From Clitopilus passeckerianus (lineage: Eukaryota; Basidiomycota; Agaricomycetes; Agaricales; Entolomataceae): 64,000 bases of DNA. Below, piece after piece: positions 33,850 to 44,900 of this stretch. The position numbers and the translations under genes were made by a program. The first letter of the stretch is position 1. Each line of letters begins with the position of its first letter. The notes below the pieces were generated by a model. The model saw nothing but the letters and a program-made list of their open reading frames with translations, did no database searches and was not told the origin of the DNA. The stretch is taken from NCBI GenBank assembly GCA_944990035.1, contig CALYLX010000116.1, positions 310,001-374,000 of the forward strand, given 5' to 3'.

Positions 33850-34715
33850 TCAGGGAGTAGCAGTTGCACCGGTGTACGCATGGATTGTCTCGTCAGCGCA
33901 TCCGGCAGGGGTGTTGTACGAGTACGGGCCCAGGTTAACATAGAGGTCCTTGTGGCCTGCTGCATCGGGGCAAATGAGCCAAGCCTATAACATCCCACAA
34001 TCAGCATGCCACTTCACTAAATCAGAACAGGAAACACATACATTGTTCTGCGGCCTCTGGATAGTGGGGATACTCCACTCAACGGTGTCACCGCTGAACA
34101 CGAATGTTCCAGCAGTAGCAGGCGTCTTGCTCCAGCTGACCTTGAGCTTCACGACGGTGCTGTCCGCACGAGACTCGACTATGGCGTAGAGTGGGGTGCC
34201 GTTGGCGTTTTGGATGAGCTGGCCGTTGGTGATTTGGAATTGGGCAGCGTTGGAGGGTTCACCGAGGACGGCGTCCGAAGCGGTGTTGAGGACTTCAGAT
34301 TGGAGGTACTTGTGAAAGTTGGGGTCTTCCTATAGAGAGGAACGTGGGTATGAGAAGTAGGAAAGAAAGAGTGAAGGAAAAGAAAACGTACAACAGCACG
34401 GATGAATGAGTATCCGGGAGCCAAAGTTGTCGAGCCACCAGGAGCGGTAGTTGTGGTTGTAGGTCCTCCCGGGGTGGTAGTAGGCGGGGGCGGGGTGGTG
34501 GTGGGTGGGGTAGTGGTAGGACCGGTGGTAGCGCTACCTTGGAGACATTGGGAATAGTAAGGGTTCAAGACGCTGCAGAACCATCCACTAGGGCAAAGCG
34601 TTGGTCCGGTCCAGCCTTGTCCACCACATTGACCCCATTGACCAGCAGTCGATTGAGCGAGGGCACCGTTGCCAAGAGCCAAGAGGGATGCGGTCAATGC
34701 GAGTTTCCTGATCAT
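33850..34715 (-). CDS. Secreted protein: CBM1 cellulose-binding module, Thr/Pro linker, unassigned C-terminal domain
   Basis: Exons 34392-34715, 34042-34329 and 33850-33984 join in phase to 248 residues. A signal peptide ([20 protein letters not shown]) is followed directly by a type-1 carbohydrate-binding module (residues about 24-60: [30 protein letters not shown]). It has the four Cys and three aromatic residues used to bind cellulose. A linker of Thr/Pro/Gly repeats follows. The C-terminal about 150 residues start [20 protein letters not shown] and end [20 protein letters not shown] and [10 protein letters not shown], a beta-rich unit that I cannot assign to a glycoside hydrolase, LPMO or esterase. 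The arrangement suggests action on or adhesion to plant cell walls. A TATA element is present about 75 bases upstream. Confidence 0.9.
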
Positions 34716-34785
34716 CTTTGCCTAAGCCTGGTCAAGTTCCGGGAAAGATTGACTTGAATGAATGGATTAAGGCGACGACGAGGCA

Positions 34786-34793
34786 TTTTTATG
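34786..34793 (-). promoter_or_regulatory. TATA-like element of the CBM1 gene
   Basis: Minus-strand CATAAAAA about 75 bases upstream of the ATG at 34715. Confidence 0.35.
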
Positions 34794-35632
34794 CATTGAA
34801 CAGAGATAAAAATAGAGCAACGCCGCGCCGACCAAATGCCTTTTCTTCGGATTCAGCGTCGCGTCGAGCTGAATGGAGAGCGCGTGATCGAGTGAGAGGT
34901 GGTTGTAGCCGGATGAACATCGGAAGCGGGGGAAATGACATCAGCAGTTCTCCAAGATCTACGCTTCTGAGTGTCTGGACGTTGCTAAGTTGTCTGTTTC
35001 CTCTGAGGGACGCGTTAATGGCCCATTTACTGGAGAGTATGTTAAGAAGATGTCCCTTAGTCAAATGAACAGTCTGAGCCTGCCGTACCTGTCTGTAGTT
35101 GATCCTTTCGAGTATATCCATAGTTTTCCCCAGGCCCCGAGCTGTCTACCCCAGACAACTGAATGATGCAGAGAGATGCACAGAGCTCAAAGCGTGTCTT
35201 GCTTTGGACAATTCCTTCATGCAATGAAGGGAAGAGCACCTTGTTCTAATCTCACCTGCGAACTTTCCCAGCAAAAATGAGCGAAAGAGTCTTAGATAAG
35301 AGTCCTCAGAAGCCCAAGGAATGTCATCTAGGGTTTCAAGTGTTGTCATAAAGGCCCAGAGCATGTTTAGAACCTTACGTATGCGATTCTCTCGAGACCA
35401 ATGACAGAATAGAGCAAGTCCACAATGACTTCAGTGGCCCCTTCAATTGCCTGGCCAAGGAGCGAAGAGCCAATCACATCCCTCGAAGGACGTCTCCCAA
35501 GGACCAATCACATCGCCCGGATTACATTTCCCACCCTGAAAAGGCCATGAGGTGCATCGTCAATCAGAGCCACAACTCCTTCCAGTCCAAGAATTTACCA
35601 CGTAGAAGTCCACAAAACCTAAAATCCAAAGG

Positions 35633-35640
35633 CATATATA
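35633..35640 (+). promoter_or_regulatory. TATA box before the small gene at 35758
   Basis: CATATATA about 120 bases before the ATG at 35758, followed by a pyrimidine-rich tract (about 35,670-35,735) like those near fungal transcription starts. It is the main support for calling a gene there. Confidence 0.35.
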
Positions 35641-35757
35641 GCATGGTGGGTCCCCGGATTTTTGGAAATTCCACTTGTTCTCCCCAGTTCTCATCCTTGC
35701 CTTCGCCTTTTTCTTTGAAATTTTTATTGTGTGTAGGACTCTGAGGAACAATCGATA

Positions 35758-36036
35758 ATGGCGGCTTCTCTGCTTGGAAAATTCTATGCTTGGTTCTATC
35801 CTACCTCTACCCCTACTCCGTCAAGTCCGAGTTCGCCTACACCTAGCGAACGGAGTAGTGACGTCCAACTGGAAGAGTCGCTACAGCTGCAGGTTATCCT
35901 TCCCCCTTCTTTGAATGGTGCGCACCTTCTCTTCTACTAACTTACAGCCCCCGAATTAAGCAAATCCTCATGCAGGGACAAACAAAATGGGCACGTTCCC
36001 AGGTGCAGTCCGTCGACCACGGCGACCAAGAAATAG
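35758..36036 (+). CDS. Possible small protein, 82 residues
   Basis: Exons 35758-35917 and 35948-36036 would join in phase, but the intron between them (30 bases) is short even for this genome. The predicted product starts MAASLLGKFYAWFYPTSTPT, has a Ser/Pro/Thr-rich middle and a basic tail ending TATKK. No family is recognised and there is no clear signal peptide. A TATA box and pyrimidine tract upstream support transcription. If the intron is not real the frame ends at 35940. Confidence 0.35.
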
Positions 36037-36796
36037 GGATGCAGACCTAACTGCGAGTCGCATCATCTTTTGCTCATCTCTGTATGAGTCGTGACCACCT
36101 TTCTTGATGGATGTCGAAGTTTAGGTGGGTAGCTTCTTACTTTGTTAGGAAATCCCAGCGCTGACTTCATGTGCAGCTTTGGCACCACATATTTATTGGC
36201 CATAGGCCCTTCGACGAACCTCGCGAAATGTTGTGCTTCGCGACTAGCAGGTCCCAGTAACCTACTGCGCACCGCGCGACGCGGGGGGTCGTCATTCCCA
36301 AATACCCAGTGCCGTGGAGAACATAACTCCACCACTGGGTGGTGTATTCGACAACAACACCGCCATATGGGCGAAAGTGGATTTCAAAAATTGAGGCCGA
36401 GAGTTTCTCACTTCTCAAGCATGTCCTTGACCAAATGTATCATTATCGCTATCTGTACTTCTAGCATGACCATTGTAATACCAGATATCCATTCACTAGA
36501 ATGATAAGCGAGTCTTCTGAACAAACACGAGGTCCCTCGGGATGTATGCGGCCGCAGAGGGCAGGTACTGAGAAAGGGACTGAGATTGCGACTTGCATTG
36601 AGGATTCAGGAGTTTCTGAACCCATGACAAGCCGTTTCTGGCCAATGCCGGACCTGCTGTCCCAAAGATTCGGTTTTGAGTAGGTGTTAGGTCCAGCAAA
36701 CGAAAAGAGGCCACCAATAGTCAGTGACGCGCATTTTCTGCAATTCCGGGTATGCCCAATCACAGTAGTAGATAAATACACCCCGCATCCCCATCA
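36037..36796. other. Intergenic, no gene seen
   Basis: 760 bases up to the 3' end of ALG5. Several overlapping short frames on both strands, none protein-like. Confidence 0.45.
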
Positions 36797-38108
36797 TTAC
36801 TCCTGCTTCTGCCTAACAGGTACCGCTTTCCACCTCCCCGTCAAATGGTTCCCTCTCACAACCAACAAATCCCTCAGCATCTGCAAGCTCGCCGTGAACA
36901 CGTTCAACTTGCTTCCCTCGACCTCATGCCACTCAATTGGGACCTCAGCCACGGGTATACCTAGCTGCTTAGCAAGGAGCAATAGTTCGACGTCGAATAT
37001 CCAGGTTGCGAGATGTTGCGAAGGGAAAATGGACCGGGCCGCTTGGCGCGAGAAGAGTTTGAATCCGCATTGGGTATCGCGGATGTGACCGACACCAACG
37101 ACGCGTAGGATGGTGTGGAGGCCATACATGAGGATGTTGCGAATGACGGAACGCTATGAGAGGGTTCGAGTGAGTCTTTGTTTTGCCCAGCTCGTCAAGA
37201 ACGAGCGTACCTTAACCACAGCCTCCGTCTTAACCAAATGCGCCCGACTCCCCACGACAACCTTCGCACCCTCCTCACCACCAGCCTTACTCGACTCAAT
37301 CTCATCCATAGCCCTCCACAAAGCCTCCAAATCCTCAATCCGACTCGCCCCATCTGCATCAGCCATCAAGAGCCTCTTCCCACCCGCGTGTAGCATTCCA
37401 TGCCTCACCGCGCCTCCTTTGCCTACGTTCTTCTCCAGCGTAACAACCCTAATATCCATCTTGGGATACTTCTTCGCCAGGGAAAGTGCAGTTTGAGACG
37501 TCTCGTCCGACGAGCCGTCGTCTACGATCAGGATCTCGTATTTCCTTTTGTTCGGGGGTGGACCGCTGGGGTTGGATTTGAGAGTGGTGGAGGTGGAAAG
37601 GTGCGCCATGGTCGACTCCATCATGATGGGTAGGCGGGAGGTCTCGTTGAAAGCAGGTACGACGATGGTTAGGTCGCATGTTGCGGGTTCGGCAAGGGGG
37701 GTTAGGGGAAGAGGCTTTGTCGGGGATTTGTTAGACCGGTATTTCCTCTCAGAGGCATGTGTAACGATATCAGGTGGGGTACAAAGAACGAGTGCGGTGT
37801 ATAGCTATGAGGCGGAAAGTAGTTAGTAAGTTATATTCTGAAAGTTAAAGGAAGAGACGGAAGGAATCAGACAAGGACAGAATTTCTGCCCGAACCCAAG
37901 GTTGTCGCCCTTGCCACAGCGTAACATCCCCGGAGGGACGACCCGTAGCTCAAAGAACAAGGATGAATGGGTATCATCATAGAAATACGATATCAAGAGA
38001 CAGGAGCCAGAAAGCAAAAGCTCAAAGCAATAGATGCGCAGTACTCACAATTAGAAATACAACGGCGAGCAAGCCCAGCCCAGCGTAGATGATGTGAGCT
38101 GTCTCCAT
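36797..38108 (-). CDS. ALG5: Dolichyl-phosphate beta-glucosyltransferase
   Basis: Transfers glucose from UDP-glucose to dolichyl phosphate on the cytosolic face of the ER, making the donor for the last three glucoses of the N-glycan precursor (EC 2.4.1.117). Exons 38049-38108, 37211-37804 and 36797-37153 join in phase to 336 residues, near yeast Alg5 (334). An N-terminal membrane anchor (IIYAGLGLLAVVFLI, continuing in exon 2) is followed by the GT2 catalytic domain: TIVVPAFNETSRLP, ILIVDDGSSDETSQTAL, VGKGGAVRHGML, the metal-binding LMADADGAS and IRDTQCGFKLFSRQAA. Intron 1 is 244 bases, about four times the usual length in this window, and the second is 57 bases. Confidence 0.95.
37805..38048 (-). 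other. Long first intron of ALG5
   Basis: GTGAGT...CATAG, 244 bases, placed immediately after codon 20. Most introns in this window are 45-65 bases. I see no open frame or obvious RNA in it. Confidence 0.7.
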
Positions 38109-39349
38109 AGGTATAAGTTATCGAAAGCAAGCAATGCAAAAGACAGCAAAAGGGATTGTGGTGATAGTATTCGGTAGTTCCTAGATCTGCATTGTCGTCG
38201 GGATGTTAGTTTGCACAGATATCCCAGCCGAGTTCAATGGACTGACCCTAGCCTAGTACATGTACTACCAGAAAGCCAGACGACGACGTGGCACCAAAGA
38301 GATGAAAGAAGCAAACCGGGCTGTAACGTCTACGTCTTATGAGACTGTTCCAAGACGGTGAAGGGGGTGGGGCGGTAAAGTTACAGAACTCTGTGCCAGT
38401 GAGGGGAGGGTACGGCGCGTCATGGTCGTGAGAAAAGTTGTGCTGTACAACGGACGTGGCGTACGGAGATCAAGTCTATTTGTGGACTCCGATGGTCGCG
38501 ACTGGTAGAAGACAAAAATCTGCATAACTCTTGCAGATCTAAAAGTTGAGCCTTTTGCATGATTTTGCACTATGGAGTTGGAGAAGGCCATTCGCGAAAA
38601 GAGACTCTCTATCTGTGAATCGAACTCGCGACCTCCTGGTTGGTCTCATCAAGCGCGTCTGAATGTCACCGCGTCAGTTTGCTGTCAGCCACCCCACTGA
38701 CCTGCCAAAAACTCAGAACTGCTCTATGTTTCCCCTTTCTTTATTCATTTCAACGGGCTGAGGAAATCCCACTCACAGATAGCCGCCATGAAGAGGGGCC
38801 TGGGCTGCCAAGGTCTGAGTTCGTGGCCCTCTGGGTCTCTCTCTCTGCCCGTCAATAATAATACAATGGCGGCCTTAGTTAGGGATACTGGGGTGGCCTC
38901 AGCTAATTCCTGGTGGGTCGGGTCATTAGGATGTGCCTCGCCGACGTCGTGTAGTCGAAGCCGCTAGTTCTCGGAGCGCTGGAATGACGCGCAAGGCATG
39001 CTGGGGTTAGGACGTCCTGCCAAAACCCCCTGTGTATACTTGTCTCGAACCTAGAATAAGAGTTTCATAGGGCTAGGAAACGGCTATCCCCACTTGTCGG
39101 AAGCATTCAGCGGATGAAGGTCCTAGCGCACAAAACAACAAATCATCTGTTGAGTCCCCGCAACCTCCCAAATGCCGGCTTCGGATAGCTGGCTTGCAGG
39201 ACGCATCCCTACTGCAAAGGCTGGATCCAGTTGGGTGTATTTTTCTATATCAAGATGTACCAAGGGGTCAAGAGTTCAATGCGCCGAGTAGGACATAAAA
39301 ACGTGTATCGTGACTAGAAGATTGTAGCGTACATTCGTTAGCTATAATG
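38109..39349. other. Intergenic, no firm gene
   Basis: 1.24 kb between the ALG5 start and the 3' end of the RanBD1 gene, both minus. It contains a short stretch (about 38,610-38,635) resembling the T-arm of a eukaryotic tRNA on the minus strand, without a cloverleaf. Nothing else is recognised. Confidence 0.45.
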
Positions 39350-41511
39350 TCATGAGGGTATGTTTGCATTAATCTCTTCCATCAGTCCTTGTGCTATCTT
39401 TGCGCTCGCAAGCTGTTACAATAAGTCAGTTGATGGATTTCAGAAGAATTGTCGAAGAGCAAATCAATACCTTAAGATTATAATGCGTCGTCTTGCTATC
39501 CTCAATCGCGCTGAAACGCAGATAGCGAGGATCCTGTGCAACAATTACGCGCATGCCTGGGAATAGAGGAACGTTCAGCAATAGCGAGAATACAGCCTCC
39601 TTGCGCATCACTTGGAAAGAATAGATGGTTAGAGAATTGCGCATGATATGGCCACAAGGACTTTACCAAGACGAGCGCCGCATCCATCTGAACGTCTGAC
39701 GTTTAACCTTAGCGTTCCTGTCCCTCTCTCTTTCCATGCATTATCCATCAGAGCATACAGCTTTCCTCTCACTTGATGAATCGTCTGCTCCTCTTCTTCA
39801 CCAGTCACAGCTATGCGGATCGTCGTTAGCACAGACCTCGAGTGGCCCACCAGCACATAACTTACTTTCTTGTTCTTCCAGATGGATCTTCTCTTCGTCT
39901 TCATCACTCTGTCCCTCGTCGTCCTTGACAGCCCTCAGTTTATCTCCAAACGAACTCCTGCCCTGGCCATCTTCATCGTCCCCAGCACTATCCTCCTCCT
40001 CCGCTTCATCTCCATTCGTAGCCAATACGCTCTTCTTACTCTCCAACGCTGCAGATCCAGAGCCCTGCGAAGGGAACGCAGCAAAACTCTGCACTCCGCC
40101 GGCATAATTAGCGAACGCGTTCAAATTCGAAGAGCCGCCAGACGAGAACACCGAGGATCCTGCGCGGCCGAACGGGGATGTCGAACCTAGCACGGGAGAC
40201 GTAGATCGTGCAAATGAGGCGAATGGAGAAGTGTTGCTCGCGAAGGTTTCAAAGCCAAACTTGGGCGCTGGGGTGCTGACGTTGGAATTCGAGCCGGATG
40301 CTGTTGTAGGTGTCTGGGATTGGGTCACGAAGGGGGACGGGGCTAAGCTTGAGGTGGCTTGAGTTAATGGTGGAGAGGGTGACGATGGTTTGGTGAAGAG
40401 ATTCTTGCCCTTGACGGATGCGAAAGGGGAGTTGTTTGATGCGTATGCCATAAACCCACTCTGTGCCCAAGTGATGAGAATGATGAGCGGCTGAACAGCA
40501 AGTATGAACGACAACAAATGACTCACCAGTTTGGGTGCTGGAGCAGATTTCTTGGGCGATTTAGGGGATTTGGGTTGCTCGGGAGGTGGAGAGGGTCGTT
40601 TAGCCTCTCGTGGATTGTCATCTTTGTCCGAATCGTCTCGTGGACGTTTGAGAGGTTCAGAGCTTCCATGAGAATCGGTAGCATCTGGCGGACCAACACT
40701 AGTTCCGCGTTCCAGGAACTTCCGCTTTAAGTTCTTATCCGACCCATCAGCTTCGAGGTTGGGTGGTGTGCCAGCAGGCGCCTGAGGTTCCTGCATCTCA
40801 GTTTGAGTAGAAGTGGATGTTACTGATGAGAATTATATGAGTATCGAAGTTCGGCCGAACGTGGCATCACAAACATACCATGAACCTCAGGAGTGTCAGG
40901 TTCAATAATCTCTGTCGCTTGCTCATTCTGAGTCCTAGTCTCTTCAATAATTGTCGGGGCAGGTTGAAGTGTGTTCGTCTGTGCTTCCATATGCACGTCC
41001 GTCTGCGTAGCAGCCCTCTTTGCATTCTTCCAACTAAGATCCTCCACACCCTGACTGATTTGACGCACCCTTATCTTCATCTCCCCGGTGGTGAAGTACT
41101 CAGCGGAGGACTCTCGGAGTCTTGTCTGGCCTTCAGAATACTATCCTCTTCCTCTTCCGTAGGCTCTAAATCAGTGTGTGTCCGGCGGTTCTTCTTGGCT
41201 GGAGTACGAGTCCCGCGACTCTCATTCCGTGCATCCCAGTCCTGCGCAAGTCAATTCAGTTCCAAACGGAGCATAAGCCTACAATATAGACGCATTTACC
41301 AAGTCTCTTGGCGGCGTAGCTGCAGGTTCCAAAGAGACTTCACGTTCGCGCTTTCTCGAGAGTTTTGTATCTAGATCGGATAGATCGACGTTAACGGGCG
41401 TTTCACTCCACAGCAACGAAACCAACCTTGGTCTGGAGGCGTAGAAGAAGGCGAGGGCTCAGTTTCTTGTTGCATGTTCATTTGTTCAGGTGGTAACGGC
41501 GCGTCAGCCAT
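39350..41511 (-). CDS. Ran-binding domain (RanBD1) protein, Yrb2/Nup50-like
   Basis: Nuclear transport factor. The N-terminus (MADAPLPPEQMNMQQETEPS) is followed by basic clusters (KLSRKREREV, RTPAKKNRR), a helix reading VRQISQGVEDLSWKNAKR, and a Pro/Ser/Lys-rich part with NLS-like motifs (LKRPRDDS, REAKRPSPPP). Next is a region with repeated SPF/FG-like motifs (NNSPFASV, FGFETFASNTSPFASFARST, STSPFGRAG). An acidic stretch leads to a C-terminal RanBD1 domain of about 110 residues (KLYALMDNAWKERGTGTLRL, FPGMRVIVAQDPRYLRF), which binds RanGTP. The order resembles Yrb2/Hba1 and Nup50. The last exon is joined over a GTATTG...ACAG intron and ends ...EEINANIPS. Near 41,080-41,150 the frame must change, with no good intron there. 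About 520 residues. Confidence 0.85.
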
Positions 41512-41934
41512 GGTCGTTGAAGGGCAAGGGGCCTTGATTGCTTAACCCTAAATACTCTGGTTTGGGAACAGCGATGAGAGAATCGGCTATAGCCGACGGA
41601 CTCTCACTCAACAAAGATTTGACCACGAAAGAACAAGACAGGAACTCCCACAAATTTTCAAAAACCATGGCCCTGTTAATTTATTGATACCCTCTATCGT
41701 GTATACACGAGGCAGCCCGGAAGAAAAAAAAAGTGCGTAAGTACATGTCCTCACATTGTACATTAAATTGAACCCATGGCGCTGTAACAATACTAATAAA
41801 ATATGCGAGATGACCGAATGAAACAATGCATAGATATGATGAATAATGACCCCGTCTGAACTCCCAGATGCAGAAGATGAAAAGGACGATAATAAGTAAT
41901 GAAAGCAACAAATCAAATACCCCAAGAAAGAAAC
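41512..41934. other. Intergenic
   Basis: 423 bases between the RanBD1 gene start and the stop of the histidine kinase, both minus strand. AT-rich in the centre. No gene is seen. Confidence 0.5.
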
Positions 41935-44900
41935 TTATGGCGCGTTATGTTCGTTATTTGCAGGCTTGTCTTTCCTGCGCTTTTCGTCGGCGAGTATGAG
42001 AACTTCACGGAGACTTCGTTCAAGGACTGGTTTCGTCAAGACACTAGAGAAACGCGAGTTAATATTGCACAATTAGCATCCGGGGAGAACGAAACTAACC
42101 GATCGACACCTGCTTCCAGATACTCCTTTTGGTCTGCAAGGTGATCCAGGGTCAGCGTCATCTTCAGATGCTAACCAATGAAATCCTTACCACTGAGCAA
42201 GGCGTTGCCTGTAACACCAACCACATAGTCATTCCTACCCAACTCCCTCAACCTCTCCACTGTCTTCAGACCACCCAAAACTGGCATCTGGTTGTCCAAG
42301 AAGACGACCGCGTATTTGCCTTCCGGAATAATTTCTAGCTCTTCCCTCTCCCTCTCCAATATCGGTCCGCGACTATTCCCTGACGCTTCCGTAGAAGGTG
42401 TGAACGCAGGTAAGCCTTGCGGTCCCAATATCATCTCCAACGCCACCTCGCCATTCTCCGCAGTTTGAACGTGGCATCCAAGTCGTGTAAGCATGCGCTT
42501 CATGAGAGTTCGTGTCAAGGAATCGTCATCAACAACCAAAACGGGCATGTTTGCTTCAATGTGAAGACTAGGCTGCGAGTTGGTAGGGTTGGGACGAGCT
42601 GGGACGTAGGGGGCTTGGGCATCCAACGCAGGGCCACTTGAACAAGCCCCAGAAGATCCTCCGACAGATGACGAGCCAGCTGAAGAGTCCGGCGGACTAG
42701 GCGTGAGCTGCCCATCCGTCGTGAACACCGGCCGTTTCGGTAGAGGAACATAGTTCGGCCGTCCATTTTCATCCGTTGTGAACTCCCAAGTTGCATCCGT
42801 CGTTGGTCCGGAGGCGGCGCCATTTTCATCAACGCGATAGAGCTGGGTGCTGCTCATGCTTGCAATGGAATCACCAAGCGACCGGTTCAGCGCGGAATTC
42901 GAAGGCTCGTGTCTCTGTAGGACCAACTCCACCTTCCCACCCTGCTCCATGAGACTATGCATGGCAGCGTTCGACCTTCCTGAGATGTTGGACTGTTGTG
43001 AGCCCTCCATTGCCCCATTCTGGCTATCCCCGACTGCAGTCGACGACGGCGAAGTACCAATCATGACGCTATCCGTGGTAAACCTCTTGAGCGGGTCCTC
43101 AAAGGTAGGTGTATTCGCAGCAAGATCCCTCTGCAAAGGCGTTAGCCCGGCGTTGAGCCTGTTCTGATGCTGAAAGGATTCTCTGCTGTTGAGCAGCCAG
43201 AACGCAGGCGCTAACTCCGTTCGAGCCTCCATCGATACCGGTGCCATCCTGCGCCACAGCTTGCTTCCCGACGATGAGTGGCAGCTCAACCCAGAAGGTA
43301 CTGCCTTGGTTGACTTTACTCCTGACGCCCAATCGACCTCCGGAGAGCTTGACGATTTGCCGAACAAGTGCAAGACCCAAGCCTGTGCCCTTGCCACCTT
43401 GTTGACGACCCTGTTCTGTCTGGTTGAAAGCAGCTAAAAGCGATCGTCAGATGCTGGCTGTTGAAGAATATGGGAGAACGACGTACAGAAAAGCTTATTA
43501 TGGGTCATATCAGCGGGTTTGATACCGTACCCAGTATCTGATACCTCAATCCTAACAACAATGCGCTCAGTCGGCGACTGCGCCTCGCTGTTGTGGTGAC
43601 TAAGATGTTTCGCTGACAGCGGCGACACATGCTCCCTCGCGAGGATTTCAGGTGTTGTCTCTGATATTGACGATCTCGATAAGTGAGGTACCGTCGCGGG
43701 GTCCAGCAGTTGGGGCGAAGAGGAACAAAGCTGTGGCTTCTCATTCACGTCTCCATCCTCGCCGTCATACGTAGTTTCCATGTTGTCCTCAGGATCGTCC
43801 GATGGCCAGGTAGGGTAGACAAGCTGAGTAGTGATGGACAACTTGCCGCCAGCTGGTGTGAACTTGCAAGCGTTGCTAAAATTCACATTAGACCGGCTCC
43901 TAGCCATCGGAGTCGACTATATACGTACCTGGCGAGGTTCGTGATGATCTGTCGTAACCGACTCTCATCACCAACCACAACACCGTCGACATCTGGATAG
44001 TTCTCCAAAATTTTGGTGACAGTTGCAGGGTCTTCACCCATTGCTTCATAGTAAGTACGACGGGCAACCTGTATTTTGCCAGATTCAGTCCATGGATGAT
44101 CAACCTGGATGAAGTAACGCATACGTGATCGATCCTCCAATCCAATCTTGTGCAAAACTCCAGACCCCTTGCATCCGTCGCCAGCCTCAGCGGAATGAAC
44201 AGACTCCGCATGACCTGATGGAATCCATAAGGCTTTGCCGCAGACTCGAACCGCCCAGAATCCATGCGATTGCTACGAGCGCATCAAATCGCATTAGCAT
44301 TGAATTGAACTACGCCAAGTAAATGAATACACTCACAAATCCAACACATCATTCAACACCTTACTCATCATACTTAAACTGCCTTCAAGCGCACTGAACT
44401 CGACCTCATGGTCTCTCGCCACCCCGCCACTGGCACCCATGTTTTGCACAGCCAAAAGCGCCGTATTGAGTGGCACCCGAACTTCGTGGAAAACATACGA
44501 AGTGAGACGGCGTTTGCTGTCGGCTGCTTTGCGTTCGTTGACTTGGGCTTTTTGTGTAGCTTTGTACTGAATCTTGAGCTGGTCCCGGAGAGTGAAAAGA
44601 CGGCGCTCAGACGCTTCGCGCATATAGTGAACGTAGATAAGGACTAAAAAGAAAAGGGCTTAGCCTTGGCGAAAAATCAGTAGTGCAAAATGGCTTACAC
44701 GCATGGAAGAAAAAGAAGTTGAGCATGGCTAGGAATACCCAATAAGAACAATTGTAGAAAGACTGCTCGTTAAATAACTCACTTCGAACCCATGATTTCT
44801 TCTGTGGCGCCAACAAGACACATGTCCTGGGGTACTGCTCAGACTCCCGACCCGAAATATACGAATTTTACTCACACAATGAAGAAGAAAAGGGCCCCGA

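Larger units (their letters stand above)
34716..35757. other. Intergenic, no firm gene
   Basis: About 1.04 kb between the CBM1 gene start (-) and a small plus-strand gene. Minus-strand frames at 34,789-35,121 and 35,146-35,364 are open, but they are short, lack a splice-consistent join and match no family. TATA-like elements lie at each end. Confidence 0.45.

Noticed and set aside
38605..38650. tRNA-like sequence on the minus strand (GGAGGTCGCGAGTTCGATTC, like a variable loop and T-arm)
   Set aside because: The T-stem does not close on its 3' side (CACAG against GCGAG), and no anticodon, D-arm or acceptor stem can be folded. At most a tRNA-derived relic.
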